Source: CAVPNY01 sp963706905
GTDB taxonomy: Bacteria > Chloroflexota > Anaerolineae > Anaerolineales > UBA4823
Direction of reading: 5' to 3'
DNA length: 64,000 bases
Assembly (NCBI GenBank): GCA_963706905.1
Contig: CAVPNY010000023.1
Location: 248,001 to 312,000 of the forward strand
Positions 17,854 to 25,699 of this stretch are shown here, piece by piece. Each line of letters starts with the position of its first letter. The stretch's first letter is position 1. A model generated the notes under the pieces. The model saw nothing but the letters and a program-made list of their open reading frames with translations. It was not told the DNA's origin and did not search any database. The position numbers and the translations under genes were made by a program.

Positions 17854-18034
17854 CGAGTTCTCGATCGCCGCGGGGAATTTCGACAAGCTGACACCAGATA
17901 CTTATTCCGGCTCGCTGACAGTGACAGTGACCGATCCACTGAATGTGACCGGCTCCCCTCACGTTATTAACCTCACCCTGCGTGTGGTGGAAACATCCAT
18001 CTTACCGCTCTACCTGCCCATGCTGAGTAGATAA
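17807..18034 (+). pseudogene. Out-of-frame C-terminal part of the CAP-domain protein
   Basis: In the frame starting at 17807 the sequence encodes 75 residues that complete the previous gene: a beta-sandwich-like repeat (TTPDEFSIAAGNF, YSGSLTVTVTDP) ending in SILPLYLPMLSR. That end resembles the YLP-type C-termini common on secreted Chloroflexota proteins, from my recollection. No start codon or ribosome-binding site suggests independent translation. Removing one base at about 17806 joins it in frame with the upstream part. Confidence 0.7.
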
Positions 18035-18063
18035 TTCGCTCTCTCAAGCCCAATCGATTGTAG

Positions 18064-18136
18064 TATAATTTAATAACATCTTGCTTCAAGATTGTGCGTC
18101 GAGTCCGCCAGATCTCATGTAAGACTGGCGGTTTTT
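18064..18136 (+). promoter_or_regulatory. Promoter -10 box plus short leader with intrinsic terminator upstream of CarD-like genes
   Basis: TATAAT at 18064-18069 would start a transcript near 18076. Within 60 nt it can form ATCTTG/CAAGAT (18078-18092) and then a 7-bp CCGCCAG/CTGGCGG stem (18105-18131) followed by five T. This is either an attenuator that limits readthrough into the CarD-like genes at 18220 or a short RNA of about 61 nt. The -35 box is poor. Confidence 0.45.
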
Positions 18137-18219
18137 GTTCCCTTATTTTGAAAACACAGCTGGAAGGAATGAGACGCCTCGGATTTACCGTCACCAGATG
18201 GGCTTAGGAAAGGCCTGCT

Positions 18220-18731
18220 ATGGATATCAAGCACGGAGACTACGTCGTTCATCCGACTTTTGGAGTCGGATGCGTCAAATCAATTGAAGAGAAAGACATC
18301 GACGAAAAAGGGACGCGTGCCTTCTACCGGGTAGGGTTTGTAAAAATGACTGTCTGGGTCCCAGTCCAGAATCCTAAGAGTGGAGGGCTCCGTCCGGTAA
18401 CACCCCCTAGTGATTTGTACCGTTACTGTTCATTGTTAAAAGCGCGCCGGCAGCCCTGAACAATGATTTTCGCATGCGGCAAATGGAGCTTGAAAGCCGT
18501 TTAGAACAATGTACTTTCCAGGCGCTATGCGAAGTTGTCCGTGATCTCAGCGCACGCTCCTGGCTGAAATCTTTGAGTAATTATGATTCGGCTTTTTTGA
18601 AAAAAACGCGTGGCTTTCTCAACCAGGAATGGGCTACCACCAGTGGAAAGTCACTCGAGGAGGCTGCCAGTGAGGTGGATTCCTGCCTTATGGAGGGGAA
18701 AAAGCATCTGGTAAACGCAGGAAAGGGGTAG
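18220..18731 (+). pseudogene. CarD-family transcription regulator, frameshifted copy
   Basis: The first 79 codons encode a CarD/CdnL-type N-terminal RNA-polymerase-interacting domain (HGDYVVHPTFGVGCVKSIEEK, VWVPVQN). They stop at 18459, while the matching helical C-terminal domain (LEQCTFQALCEVVRDLSARSW) lies in another frame from about 18444 to 18731. Adding one A to the run at 18438-18441 joins them as SLLKSAPAAL, aligning with SSPGEPL in the intact neighbour. The repaired protein would be about 170 residues. CarD proteins stabilise the open promoter complex. The copy may be inactive, or the base lost in sequencing. The next gene is its tandem paralog. Confidence 0.75.
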
Positions 18732-18736
18732 TTGGT

Positions 18737-19231
18737 ATGGATTTTCAAGTAGGCGACAAAGTAGTACATTGGACTTACGGACTGGGAGAGATCATCAACC
18801 TGGAGGAGAAAATACTGTCAGGTCGTACCAGTCTATATTATGTCGTTAAGGTGAACGACCTGACCATATGGGTCCCGTCAGACGAGAATGGTAAGCGTAG
18901 CATGCGCTTGCCGACGCCCGCCAATGAATTTGAAAATCTTTTTATCCTTCTAAGCAGCCCCGGAGAACCGTTATCCAAGGACCGCCTGGAGCGTAAGCTG
19001 GAATTATCCCAGAGAATGAAGGATGGAACCCTCGAGTCAATTTGCAGGGTGATTCGTGACCTCTCTTTTTTCCGTAAGACTCAAAAATTTAACGAGAGTG
19101 ACACTTTAACCTTAGAACGCGCTCAAAAATTTTTGCTCAGTGAATGGATGATTTCGTTTTCGATCCCGGCCGCCCAGGCTGAAAAAGAGCTGAAACGATT
19201 ATTGGGCGACCATCCATCTGATCAAAAATGA
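18737..19231 (+). CDS. CarD-family transcriptional regulator
   Basis: The 164-residue protein has an N-terminal Tudor-like domain (FQVGDKVVHWTYGLGEIINLEEK, about 1-65) that binds the RNA polymerase beta subunit in characterised homologs. A helical C-terminal domain (LESICRVIRDLSFF, ERAQKFLLSEW) contacts promoter DNA in those homologs. Size and domain order match CarD/CdnL. It lies 5 bp after the frameshifted paralog and both read from the same upstream leader, so they form a tandem duplication. The copies are diverged, suggesting an old duplication with different targets. Confidence 0.85.
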   Translation: MDFQVGDKVVHWTYGLGEIINLEEKILSGRTSLYYVVKVNDLTIWVPSDENGKRSMRLPTPANEFENLFILLSSPGEPLSKDRLERKLELSQRMKDGTLESICRVIRDLSFFRKTQKFNESDTLTLERAQKFLLSEWMISFSIPAAQAEKELKRLLGDHPSDQK

Positions 19232-19264
19232 CATTGCCCTCGACCTCGCGTAAGAATATACCCC

Positions 19265-20038
19265 ATGAGCACAGACATGCAGGACATCAAGGGTGTCATC
19301 TTCGACGTGGATGGCGTCCTAAAATTTCGTAGTCAGGTGTATCCAGGCGCTATCCAAACAGTAGATGGCTTGCGGGAAAAGGGGTTTATTCTCCGCTTTC
19401 TCACCAATAGCACCCTCAACAGTCGCGCCTCTCTGGCCACCAAACTGAATCGTTCTGGTTTTCAGGTTTCCGCAGATGAGGTGATCACGGCTTCGTACGC
19501 CACCGCGGTTTATCTGAAATTACTGAAACCGCGTTCTTGTTGGGTTATGGTGGAACGCCAAGGTCTGGATGAGTTTAAAGAATTCGCGCAAGATACCCAG
19601 AATCCTGAATACATCGTCGTCGGCGACAATCGTAGTCAATTCGACTTTGAACATCTCAACCAGGCCTTGCGTCTGCTGAAGAAAGGTGCAAAGTTGATCG
19701 CCATGCAGTCTGAGCTGCTCGACAACAGCATGGGAGACCTGGAACTGAACGTCGGTTCCTGGGTTGGGCTGCTGGAACGCGCTTCCGGCATACCGGCGAC
19801 CTATATCGGCAAGCCCAATCCCTTTGCTTTTGAGCTGACCTTGCAGACCATGCAGCTCTCCAGGCGTCAGGTGCTGATGGTCGGCGACCGGGTCGAGACG
19901 GATATCCGCGGTGCGCGTGATTTCGGTCTCCACTCCGTGCTGGTGAGAACCGGCGAGTTTGACCCGGGTCATCTGGACGGGTTAGTGAAACCAGATGTGA
20001 TCATCGATTCGATCCAGGATTTGCTCAGCCTGTTCTGA
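19265..20038 (+). CDS. HAD superfamily hydrolase, subfamily IIA (NagD/LHPP-like phosphatase)
   Basis: The 257-residue product carries HAD motif I (IFDVDGVL, nucleophile and acid Asp), motif II (FLTNST), a C2-type cap, motif III Lys in GKPNPFAF, and motif IV GDRVETDIRGA. This pattern fits HAD-IIA phosphatases related to NagD and phospholysine/phosphohistidine phosphatase. It is cytoplasmic and acts on a small phosphorylated metabolite or phosphoamino acid that cannot be predicted. It follows the CarD genes by 33 bp on the same strand. Confidence 0.88.
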   Translation: MSTDMQDIKGVIFDVDGVLKFRSQVYPGAIQTVDGLREKGFILRFLTNSTLNSRASLATKLNRSGFQVSADEVITASYATAVYLKLLKPRSCWVMVERQGLDEFKEFAQDTQNPEYIVVGDNRSQFDFEHLNQALRLLKKGAKLIAMQSELLDNSMGDLELNVGSWVGLLERASGIPATYIGKPNPFAFELTLQTMQLSRRQVLMVGDRVETDIRGARDFGLHSVLVRTGEFDPGHLDGLVKPDVIIDSIQDLLSLF

Positions 20039-20087
20039 TTTAAATCATTTTCCAGCTTATCCACTAGTTCCATATTTATCAATTCCC

Positions 20088-20136
20088 GATTGGTACACGC
20101 TGATTTCAACCATTTTCCTGATTGGTACACACTGAT
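20088..20136 (+). repeat. Pair of 17-bp direct repeats before xthA
   Basis: GATTGGTACACGCTGAT (20088-20104) and GATTGGTACACACTGAT (20120-20136) differ at one base and are 32 bp apart, about three helical turns. The second copy overlaps the xthA start codon. They could be an operator pair or a small duplication. Confidence 0.5.
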
Positions 20137-20911
20137 GAAAATCACCACCTGGAATGTGAACGGCCTGCGAGCCGCCTTAAATAAGGGTTTATTGGACTGG
20201 GCACGCGCCCAACCCATTGATGTACTCTGCCTGCAGGAAATCAAGGCTCGACCAGACCAGCTCGAAGACTCTCACCTGCACCAATTTGGAGAGACCTTTT
20301 CCCACCTGGCCTGGAATCCTGCCACGCGCCCGGGTTACAGCGGTGTCGCCACCCTGGCGCGTACCCAGCCGCTTGGCACACAGCTCGGTATCGGCGCCTC
20401 GCTGTTCGACATCGAAGGGCGCACTATCGCCAGCCAGTATCCTGGCTTCTGGCTTTTCAACATCTATTTTCCCAATGGGCGGCACGACCACGCCCGAGTA
20501 CCTTTCAAGCTGGATTTCTATGCTTCCTTGCTGGAGCTTTGTGATCAACTGCATGCCCAAGGACAGGCAGTTGTCTTATGCGGCGATTTCAATACTGCCC
20601 ACCGCGAGATCGACCTGCGCCATCCAAAGGCCAATGCCAATACCACCGGTTTCCTTCCCGAAGAGCGCGTCTGGATCGACCATTATCTGGCCCACGGCTT
20701 TGTGGATGCTTACCGGTATCTTTACCCACAGCGTGTCCAGTACACCTGGTGGACCTATCGCCTTGATGCCCGGGCTCGCAATGTCGGTTGGCGGCTGGAT
20801 TATTTCCTGGTATCCGAGAGCCTGATGCCCCAGGTTGAGGACGTGATCATCCATGAGGAGGTGCTGGGCTCGGATCACTGTCCGGTGACACTGGTTCTGA
20901 AAACGGGATAG
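20135..20911 (+). CDS. xthA: Exodeoxyribonuclease III
   Basis: The start is ATG 20135, where the conserved MKITTWNVNGLRA begins; an upstream in-frame start would add 15 unrelated residues. The 258-residue enzyme shows the Mg-binding Glu (LCLQEIK), the catalytic Asp/Asn pair (CGDFNTAHREIDL), and the C-terminal WRLDYFLVS and GSDHCPV motifs. It removes abasic-site blocks and nicks DNA 5' to AP sites in base excision repair. No clear Shine-Dalgarno is seen; instead the start lies at the end of the second copy of a 17-bp direct repeat. Confidence 0.94.
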   Translation: MKITTWNVNGLRAALNKGLLDWARAQPIDVLCLQEIKARPDQLEDSHLHQFGETFSHLAWNPATRPGYSGVATLARTQPLGTQLGIGASLFDIEGRTIASQYPGFWLFNIYFPNGRHDHARVPFKLDFYASLLELCDQLHAQGQAVVLCGDFNTAHREIDLRHPKANANTTGFLPEERVWIDHYLAHGFVDAYRYLYPQRVQYTWWTYRLDARARNVGWRLDYFLVSESLMPQVEDVIIHEEVLGSDHCPVTLVLKTG

Positions 20912-21084
20912 TGGTCATCGCGAACTGCATCACTAACTCGAATGGCAGGGGGGTCACCTTCATTTGGGATTTTGATCTCCGGTAAACTTGTAATTGTCGA
21001 GTTTGACGGCAGAAATTCTCCAAATCCTAATAATCCCCTTATTAAATCTTAACCGTTTCTGAACAGTTGCCTCGTATACTAGGT

Positions 21085-21215
21085 GTTTCGCTGTAAGTCT
21101 TTCGAATAAATCCAGAAGTTAGAACGGCGAAACCCTTAGTAAACCGCAGATGAGGTCGCCGATTTTTAATAAAAGACTTTCGGCGGTTTACCTAGAGCGA
21201 TTACTCGCTTAACCG
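21085..21215 (+). promoter_or_regulatory. Structured 5' leader (riboswitch-like) upstream of the YceI gene
   Basis: The 5' region can form GTTTCGCTG (21085-21093) with CGGCGAAAC (21125-21133), GTAAACCGC (21139-21147) with GCGGTTTAC (21183-21191), and CGCCGA (21157-21162) with TCGGCG (21180-21185). An 8-bp AAGTCTTT / AAAGACTT pairing and an AGCGA/TCGCT hairpin are also possible. The second and third stems compete for the same bases, as in switching RNAs. TATACT at 21075-21080 may be the -10 box. I cannot match it to a known riboswitch class. No protein gene lies in 20912-21249. Confidence 0.45.
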
Positions 21216-21249
21216 CATATTCATATTGACGTTTTTAGGAGTAAATTTA

Positions 21250-22014
21250 ATGAGTCGAAAATACACCGTTATCGGGATCCTGCTTGTTGCTGTCCTCGTG
21301 ATCACCGGAATCTGGCTCTGGAATTGGGTGCTTGGCGATACGGAAGCAGCCAGTGGGCCCATTACTGCTGTTCCGGTCGTGACTGAGGCCCCAGCCGCTG
21401 TTGCAGTGATCACCGAAACACCGAATGAGCCTGTCGTTGAAGAAACGCCCGTCGCAACAGTTCTGCCCGAATCAGGCCCGATCGTTTTTCAGATCAGTCA
21501 GGACGAGTCAGAGACCTCCTTTATGATTTATGAGGATTTGCGCGGCCAACCCAAAGACGTCATTGGGACGACAGATCAAGTAGCTGGAGAGATTGCACTG
21601 GATAAAAGTGATCTGAGCGCCGCCCAGATAGGGGTGATCCAGGTCAACGCCCGCACCCTGGCCACAGATGATGACAGACGTAACCAGGCCATCCGCAATC
21701 GCATCTTAAACACGGATAATTTTGAATTTATCACCTTTACGCCAACCGAGATCAGCGGCCTGGAAGGTACAGCAGCCGTGGGTCAGGAATTCACCTTCCA
21801 GATCACCGGTGACTTGACTATTCGAGATGTCACCAAACCGGTTGTATTTGACGTGACTGCCCAACTGGTATCAGAAGATCAGTTAACCGCCCATGCAGAG
21901 ACTAAAATTCAGCGCGGTGACTTTAACCTTGTGATTCCCAGTGTACCCTTCGTTGCCAATGTGGGTGAAGAGATAGCTCTGAAGATCAACCTGGTCGCTA
22001 ATTTGAGCCCCTGA
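21250..22014 (+). CDS. Membrane-anchored YceI-family protein
   Basis: ATG 21250 is preceded by AGGAG. The 254-residue protein begins with a single N-terminal membrane anchor (about 5-25), then an acidic Pro/Val/Thr-rich linker, then a YceI-like lipocalin barrel from about residue 80 to the end. Typical segments are VAGEIALDKSDLSAAQIGVI, RNQAIRNRILNTDNFEFITF and FQITGDLTIRDVTKPVVF. YceI proteins bind isoprenoid-like lipids in the extracytoplasmic space. An unusual structured leader precedes it. It converges with the two-component genes, leaving 16 bp between stops. Confidence 0.88.
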   Translation: MSRKYTVIGILLVAVLVITGIWLWNWVLGDTEAASGPITAVPVVTEAPAAVAVITETPNEPVVEETPVATVLPESGPIVFQISQDESETSFMIYEDLRGQPKDVIGTTDQVAGEIALDKSDLSAAQIGVIQVNARTLATDDDRRNQAIRNRILNTDNFEFITFTPTEISGLEGTAAVGQEFTFQITGDLTIRDVTKPVVFDVTAQLVSEDQLTAHAETKIQRGDFNLVIPSVPFVANVGEEIALKINLVANLSP

Positions 22015-22030
22015 TCTGACAATTGAAATC

Positions 22031-23386
22031 TCAAAAGGAGAGGGTAAACCGGGTTCCTGCCCCCACCTGACTTTCCACTTCCAGCGCACCGCCCTGTGCT
22101 TCAACCAGGGATTTTGCAATGGCCAGTCCGAGTCCGGTTTCACCCTCTCTTTGCTGGCGGGCCTTATCGCCCCGATAAGACCGTTCAAAGATAAAGGGCA
22201 GATCCTCAGCCGCAATCCCAGTACCGGTATCAATAATAATAAGCTTGACTTTTCCTTCGGATTGTTCAGCTTTCAGAAGGATTTCGCCGCCTGCAGGTGT
22301 ATAACGCAGAGCGTTGCTTACCAGATTGCCAAGCACCTGAGCCATGCGTTCTATATCAACCTCGATGTCGGGCATATCTGGCTGGAGCTCAACTATTATC
22401 GAAATATCCTGTTTTTCTGCCTGAGCGCGGTAAGTGCTCTCCGCCCGGCTTAACAGTACCCCCGGAGAGATCTTTTGGGGATTAAGCGGAAGTTCCCGCG
22501 CTTCGGCCAATGATAGGGTTTTTAGATCATCTACAAGATGGTTGAGGTGCAATGCCTCTGTGTGCATTACCTGAAATATTTCTGGAGTGGCCTCCAACTT
22601 TCCATCGGTAAATGCTTCGGTATATCCCATCAACACGCTGAGTGGAGTGCGTAAATCATGTGCAACATCCGCAGTCATCTGCCGGCGCAGTTGGTTGGAA
22701 TGCTCCAACTCTGAACTCATCTGGTTGAAAGAGACCGCCAGATCGCCCAGCTCATCGCGCGAGCGCACCTTGACCTGAGCGCCTAACTTTCCTTTAGTCA
22801 GTTCTTTTGTTGCCGCAGTCAGCTCTCGCAGGGAGCGCGTCATTGTATAAGCCAAAATACCCCCCAACACCAGGGCTATGCAGGTCGCCACAATGGCGCT
22901 GATATAGGTCGCCCGGTTAACGTTGACCAGGAAATCGCCCTCCAGTGTGCCGGCTTCCCAGTGACCAAGCGATGGAGCGAAGATCAGCCAGCCGACAATT
23001 GTTTCGCCTGCCTTCAACGGCACGCCTTTTTCCAGGTTAGCTGGCGAAAGCTCCTTCCCTTTATAGCTTGGGTTACCCCCAAAAACCACCCTGCCATCTG
23101 CACCGGCGATCATAAACAGGTTTTCTCGGGAATCCCCGCGCGTTCCATGGTGTTCTACTGACGGATCCTTCTCCCCAGAGCGGAACGTTGTCTCGACACC
23201 TATCCAACTTCCGGTTTCCTGATAATAGCTGGTGAGGATTCCAACCAGGGATTGCTGGTTCTGATCTAACACCAGGCGGTCAAATTCACGCTGTGTGGAC
23301 CGTCTGATCAAAAAAGCAACCAGCACCGCCCCAGTCAGGCCGACTAGCAAGAAAGCCAGGGTCAATTTTACAGATAACGATCGCAT
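22031..23386 (-). CDS. Sensor histidine kinase
   Basis: The start is taken at 23386, with AGGGA just upstream and 10 bases after the regulator's stop. The 451-residue protein has an N-terminal membrane helix, an extracytoplasmic sensing segment of about 130 residues, a second helix (IVATCIALVLGGILAY), a HAMP domain, HisKA with phospho-acceptor His in VAHDLRTPLS, and an ATPase domain (N box NALRYTPAGG, DTGTGIAAEDLPFIFERSYR, TGLGLAIAKSLV). It should phosphorylate the regulator encoded immediately upstream. The signal is unknown. All catalytic boxes are intact. Confidence 0.94.
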   Translation of the reverse strand: MRSLSVKLTLAFLLVGLTGAVLVAFLIRRSTQREFDRLVLDQNQQSLVGILTSYYQETGSWIGVETTFRSGEKDPSVEHHGTRGDSRENLFMIAGADGRVVFGGNPSYKGKELSPANLEKGVPLKAGETIVGWLIFAPSLGHWEAGTLEGDFLVNVNRATYISAIVATCIALVLGGILAYTMTRSLRELTAATKELTKGKLGAQVKVRSRDELGDLAVSFNQMSSELEHSNQLRRQMTADVAHDLRTPLSVLMGYTEAFTDGKLEATPEIFQVMHTEALHLNHLVDDLKTLSLAEARELPLNPQKISPGVLLSRAESTYRAQAEKQDISIIVELQPDMPDIEVDIERMAQVLGNLVSNALRYTPAGGEILLKAEQSEGKVKLIIIDTGTGIAAEDLPFIFERSYRGDKARQQREGETGLGLAIAKSLVEAQGGALEVESQVGAGTRFTLSF

Positions 23387-23396
23387 ATTTCCCTGC

Positions 23397-24089
23397 TCAT
23401 TCCCGCCGTTGAGGCGCAAAACGATAGCCGAACCCGTAGACGGTCTCTATATATTGCGGGTTCGAGTCATCTGGCTCAATCTTGGCGCGCAGATTGCGAA
23501 TGTGGACATCGATTGTGCGTTCGTAGCCCTCAAAACTGGCGCCTTGTAGCCGGTCCAGCAGCTCAAGACGGGAAAAGGCTCGCCCCGGAGCAGCCATCAA
23601 GGTCGCCAGCAGTTCGAATTCAGACGGGGTCAAATCCACCTGGCGATCGCCAATCCGCGTCACCCGTCCAGCCCGATCAACTGTGATATCCGCCGCCCGC
23701 AGGATATCCTGTTCAACAGCTTTCTTTTCAGTGCGCCGCAGCACTGCTCGGATCCGCGCAGTCAATTCTCGCATACTGAACGGCTTGGTGATGTAATCGT
23801 CAGCCCCTAATTCCAGCCCCAACACTTTGTCATTCTCATCCAATTTAGCCGTCAGTATGATAGTGGGAGTGTCCGCCTCCCGGCTGTATACCCGCATAAA
23901 CTCGTAGCCGCCCATCTCTGGCATCATTAAATCAAGCAGGATCAAATCAGGCTTTTCCTGGCGGGCCATAAACAGCGCTTTTTGCCCGTCCTCTGCCAGG
24001 ACGATCTCAAAGCCCTCCTGAATAAGGTACTGTTTCAAGAGCTGGCGTATTTCTTTCTTGTCGTCCACGATGAGAAGCTTTTTTGTCAT
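23397..24089 (-). CDS. OmpR/PhoB-family response regulator
   Basis: The 230-residue protein has a receiver domain (acidic pair near LIVDDKKEI, phospho-acceptor Asp in LILLDLMMPEMGG, Thr and Lys switch residues in IILTAKLDE and ITKPFS). A C-terminal winged helix follows (VDLTPSEFELLATLM, YERTIDVHIRNLRAKIE, ETVYGFGYRF). It is the partner of the histidine kinase encoded directly downstream. The operon is preceded by a small secreted protein gene (24320-24859), a plausible target or sensor partner. DNA site and signal are not evident. Confidence 0.95.
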   Translation of the reverse strand: MTKKLLIVDDKKEIRQLLKQYLIQEGFEIVLAEDGQKALFMARQEKPDLILLDLMMPEMGGYEFMRVYSREADTPTIILTAKLDENDKVLGLELGADDYITKPFSMRELTARIRAVLRRTEKKAVEQDILRAADITVDRAGRVTRIGDRQVDLTPSEFELLATLMAAPGRAFSRLELLDRLQGASFEGYERTIDVHIRNLRAKIEPDDSNPQYIETVYGFGYRFAPQRRE

Positions 24090-24198
24090 CGAACCTTCAC
24101 TTCAAGCACATCTCTGCAATACAGCTACTGATTTCTGAAGTATAAGCGCTCCTGGCAGAAAATCAATACACTGATGAACCACCTACCCGCAATACCGG

Positions 24199-24229
24199 TT
24201 GGGAGCGCAGCATACTTCTGCGCTCCCAA
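24199..24229. terminator. Strong hairpin between regulator and small secreted protein genes
   Basis: A perfect 12-bp inverted repeat (TTGGGAGCGCAG / CTGCGCTCCCAA) with a 7-base loop. On the plus strand it is followed by TTTT; on the minus strand, the direction of both neighbouring genes, there is no T-run. It may attenuate readthrough from the gene at 24320 into the regulator gene. Confidence 0.5.
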
Positions 24230-24319
24230 TTTTGTCAGCTTGTATTGTTCCGGGTTATGTTCTCTCACTATCACGAGAGTGCTCAACTCGGGGTAAGGGT
24301 ATGTTCACCTCTTTTTCTA

Positions 24320-24859
24320 TTAAGAATCACTGGAGGGGGTATCCTGAGGCGCGCTGTCGGGTTGGCCATAAAAATTAAACCCTCGCCCGTGATGACCACC
24401 TCCCATGCCGTGACCAAAACCAAACCCGTCCGTGAGGAAACCTTTTTCGAGGCCTTCGAGCAGCCAATCTGCATGCTCTTGGGTGATCGTGCCATCCTCA
24501 ACCGCCTGTGCGATATTCTCGCGCATGGCAGTTTCCCGGGCAGCCTCGACGGCAGCTTGAACATCTGCCAGATCGATGCCCTTTTCTTCGGCTAGATCAG
24601 CCAGGGTTTTGCCGCCCCACAGTTGGGTTTTCAACTCATCGGCAGTCATGCCAAGCGCTTCGGCAGCGGCATCCAATTCAACCTGGCTGCCCATCCCACG
24701 ACCCATCCCGCGGCCCATGCCCAGACCATCCGCATGTGGGAGCGAGTCTTCAGGGGCCACAGGTGTTTCATCTTGAGCCAAAGCTGCGCCAGCGATCACC
24801 GCAGTCAATGCTCCCACAACCAGCAGTCCTACAATCCCAATCTTTAACCATTTGCTCAT
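24320..24859 (-). CDS. Small secreted Gly/Met/His-rich protein (DUF2680-like), possible metal-related
   Basis: The start at 24859 has AAGGAG upstream and gives a 179-residue protein with a clean signal peptide (cleavage near GAALA-QD). After it come GMGRGMGRGMG repeats, two helical repeats with the pattern AEALGMTADELKTQLWGGKTLADLAEEKGID, and a C-terminal FGFGHGMGGGHHGRGF tail. The helical part resembles DUF2680-type proteins. His, Met and Gly content suggests metal or surface binding, but that is a guess. It precedes the two-component operon on the same strand, so it may be a regulated output or accessory sensor. Confidence 0.6.
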   Translation of the reverse strand: MSKWLKIGIVGLLVVGALTAVIAGAALAQDETPVAPEDSLPHADGLGMGRGMGRGMGSQVELDAAAEALGMTADELKTQLWGGKTLADLAEEKGIDLADVQAAVEAARETAMRENIAQAVEDGTITQEHADWLLEGLEKGFLTDGFGFGHGMGGGHHGRGFNFYGQPDSAPQDTPSSDS

Positions 24860-24998
24860 CAATCTTGCTCCTTTTGTGAAGTAACTTGTTTGATATTGTG
24901 ACACAGGGTCGACCACATTGGATCCATGCTCAGGATAACAATGGGCTGTTCAGAAATCGTTAAGAAGGTATGTGGATTAGATTTAGATCGCTTTCGCA

Positions 24999-25026
24999 TA
25001 AAAAAAGTGGGCCTTTCGGCCCACTT
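24999..25026 (-). terminator. Terminator of the tRNA cluster
   Basis: Reading the minus strand, AAGTGGGCC / GGCCCACTT forms a 9-bp stem with a GAAA loop, followed by a run of T. It lies just after the 3' end of tRNA-Cys and closes the tRNA transcript. Confidence 0.8.
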
Positions 25027-25033
25027 TCCTCAG

Positions 25034-25104
25034 AGGCGACGACGGGATTTGAACCCGTGATCAGGGTTTTGCAGACCCTTGCCTTGCCACTTGGCCACGT
25101 CGCC
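25034..25104 (-). tRNA. tRNA-Cys (GCA)
   Basis: A complete cloverleaf can be drawn on the minus strand. The acceptor GGCGACG pairs with CGTCGCC. The D arm is GCC...GGC. The anticodon stem AGGGT/ACCCT carries loop CTGCAAA (anticodon GCA), and the T arm is ACGGG-TTCAAAT-CCCGT. The discriminator is T. CCA is not encoded. A degenerate relative lies just upstream on the same strand. Confidence 0.95.
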
Positions 25105-25120
25105 GGGGTAGACTATTCAA

Positions 25121-25222
25121 TTTATCAACGGGATGAACCCGTGATCGCCGCAACCAGGCTGCTCAAGTTTTGCAGACCCTTGCGCCGGTGTTCTTTACCG
25201 GCCGCCTCTTGGCCACGTCGCC
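25121..25222 (-). pseudogene. Degenerate tRNA-Cys-like relic with extra hairpins
   Basis: The 5' end is identical to tRNA-Cys (GGCGACGTGGCCAAG) and the anticodon loop CTGCAAA is kept. The D region contains an extra perfect hairpin (GCCGG-9 nt-CCGGC), the variable region carries a GCAGC/GTTGC hairpin, the T loop is only five bases (ACGGG-TTCAT-CCCGT), and no 3' acceptor strand follows. Flanks of both copies share CTATTCAAT. It is a tandem duplicate that has lost a normal fold. Charging looks impossible as drawn. Confidence 0.65.
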
Positions 25223-25324
25223 AGGATAAACTATTCAATAGAATAGATTGGCATATCGATAAAAATTGCTGATGGTTGATCCCAAATCAACGATCAGCAA
25301 TCTCACTAATCAATCAACCCATAG

Positions 25325-25396
<72 letters not shown>

Positions 25397-25424
25397 AGGT
25401 CGGCCAAAACATTCGGCCGAGAGG

Positions 25425-25497
25425 TGCCGAGAGCCAGGATCGAACTGGCGACACCGCAATTTTCAGTCGCGTGCTCTACCAACTGAGCTATCTCGGC
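25425..25497 (-). tRNA. tRNA-Phe (GAA)
   Basis: A minus-strand cloverleaf with acceptor GCCGAGA / TCTCGGC, D arm GCTC...GAGC, anticodon loop CTGAAAA (anticodon GAA), and T arm with TTCGATC. The discriminator is A. It is the first gene of the Phe-Gly-Cys cluster. Confidence 0.96.
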
Positions 25498-25622
25498 CTT
25501 AACGTTCAACGTTGGCTGCTCACAACGCGGCGTAATTTTAACCGCGCCCTCTCCGATTGTCAAGCGAAGCTCAAACGGCCTCGATTGGTCCAAATTAGCC
25601 TGTCAAAGTTCACCAAACACCC

Positions 25623-25653
25623 TTGACTCTCCCCTTGGGGTAGACAGTATACT
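25623..25653 (+). promoter_or_regulatory. MerR-type promoter with 19-bp spacer and operator dyad
   Basis: TTGACT (25623-25628) and TATACT (25648-25653) are 19 bp apart, the overlong spacing that MerR-family activators correct by untwisting DNA. Between them lies a dyad, CTCCCC-TT-GGGGTAG. It reads into the MerR gene at 25700, so autoregulation is likely. Confidence 0.7.
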
Positions 25654-25699
25654 ACTAACAAGATGAAGGCCTTCATCCGTTTTATCCTCGGGAGAGCGC

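Noticed and set aside
25121..25222. tRNA-Sec candidate because of extra arms
   Set aside because: Its anticodon is GCA, the acceptor 3' strand is missing, and the 5' end is identical to tRNA-Cys; tRNA-Sec needs anticodon UCA.
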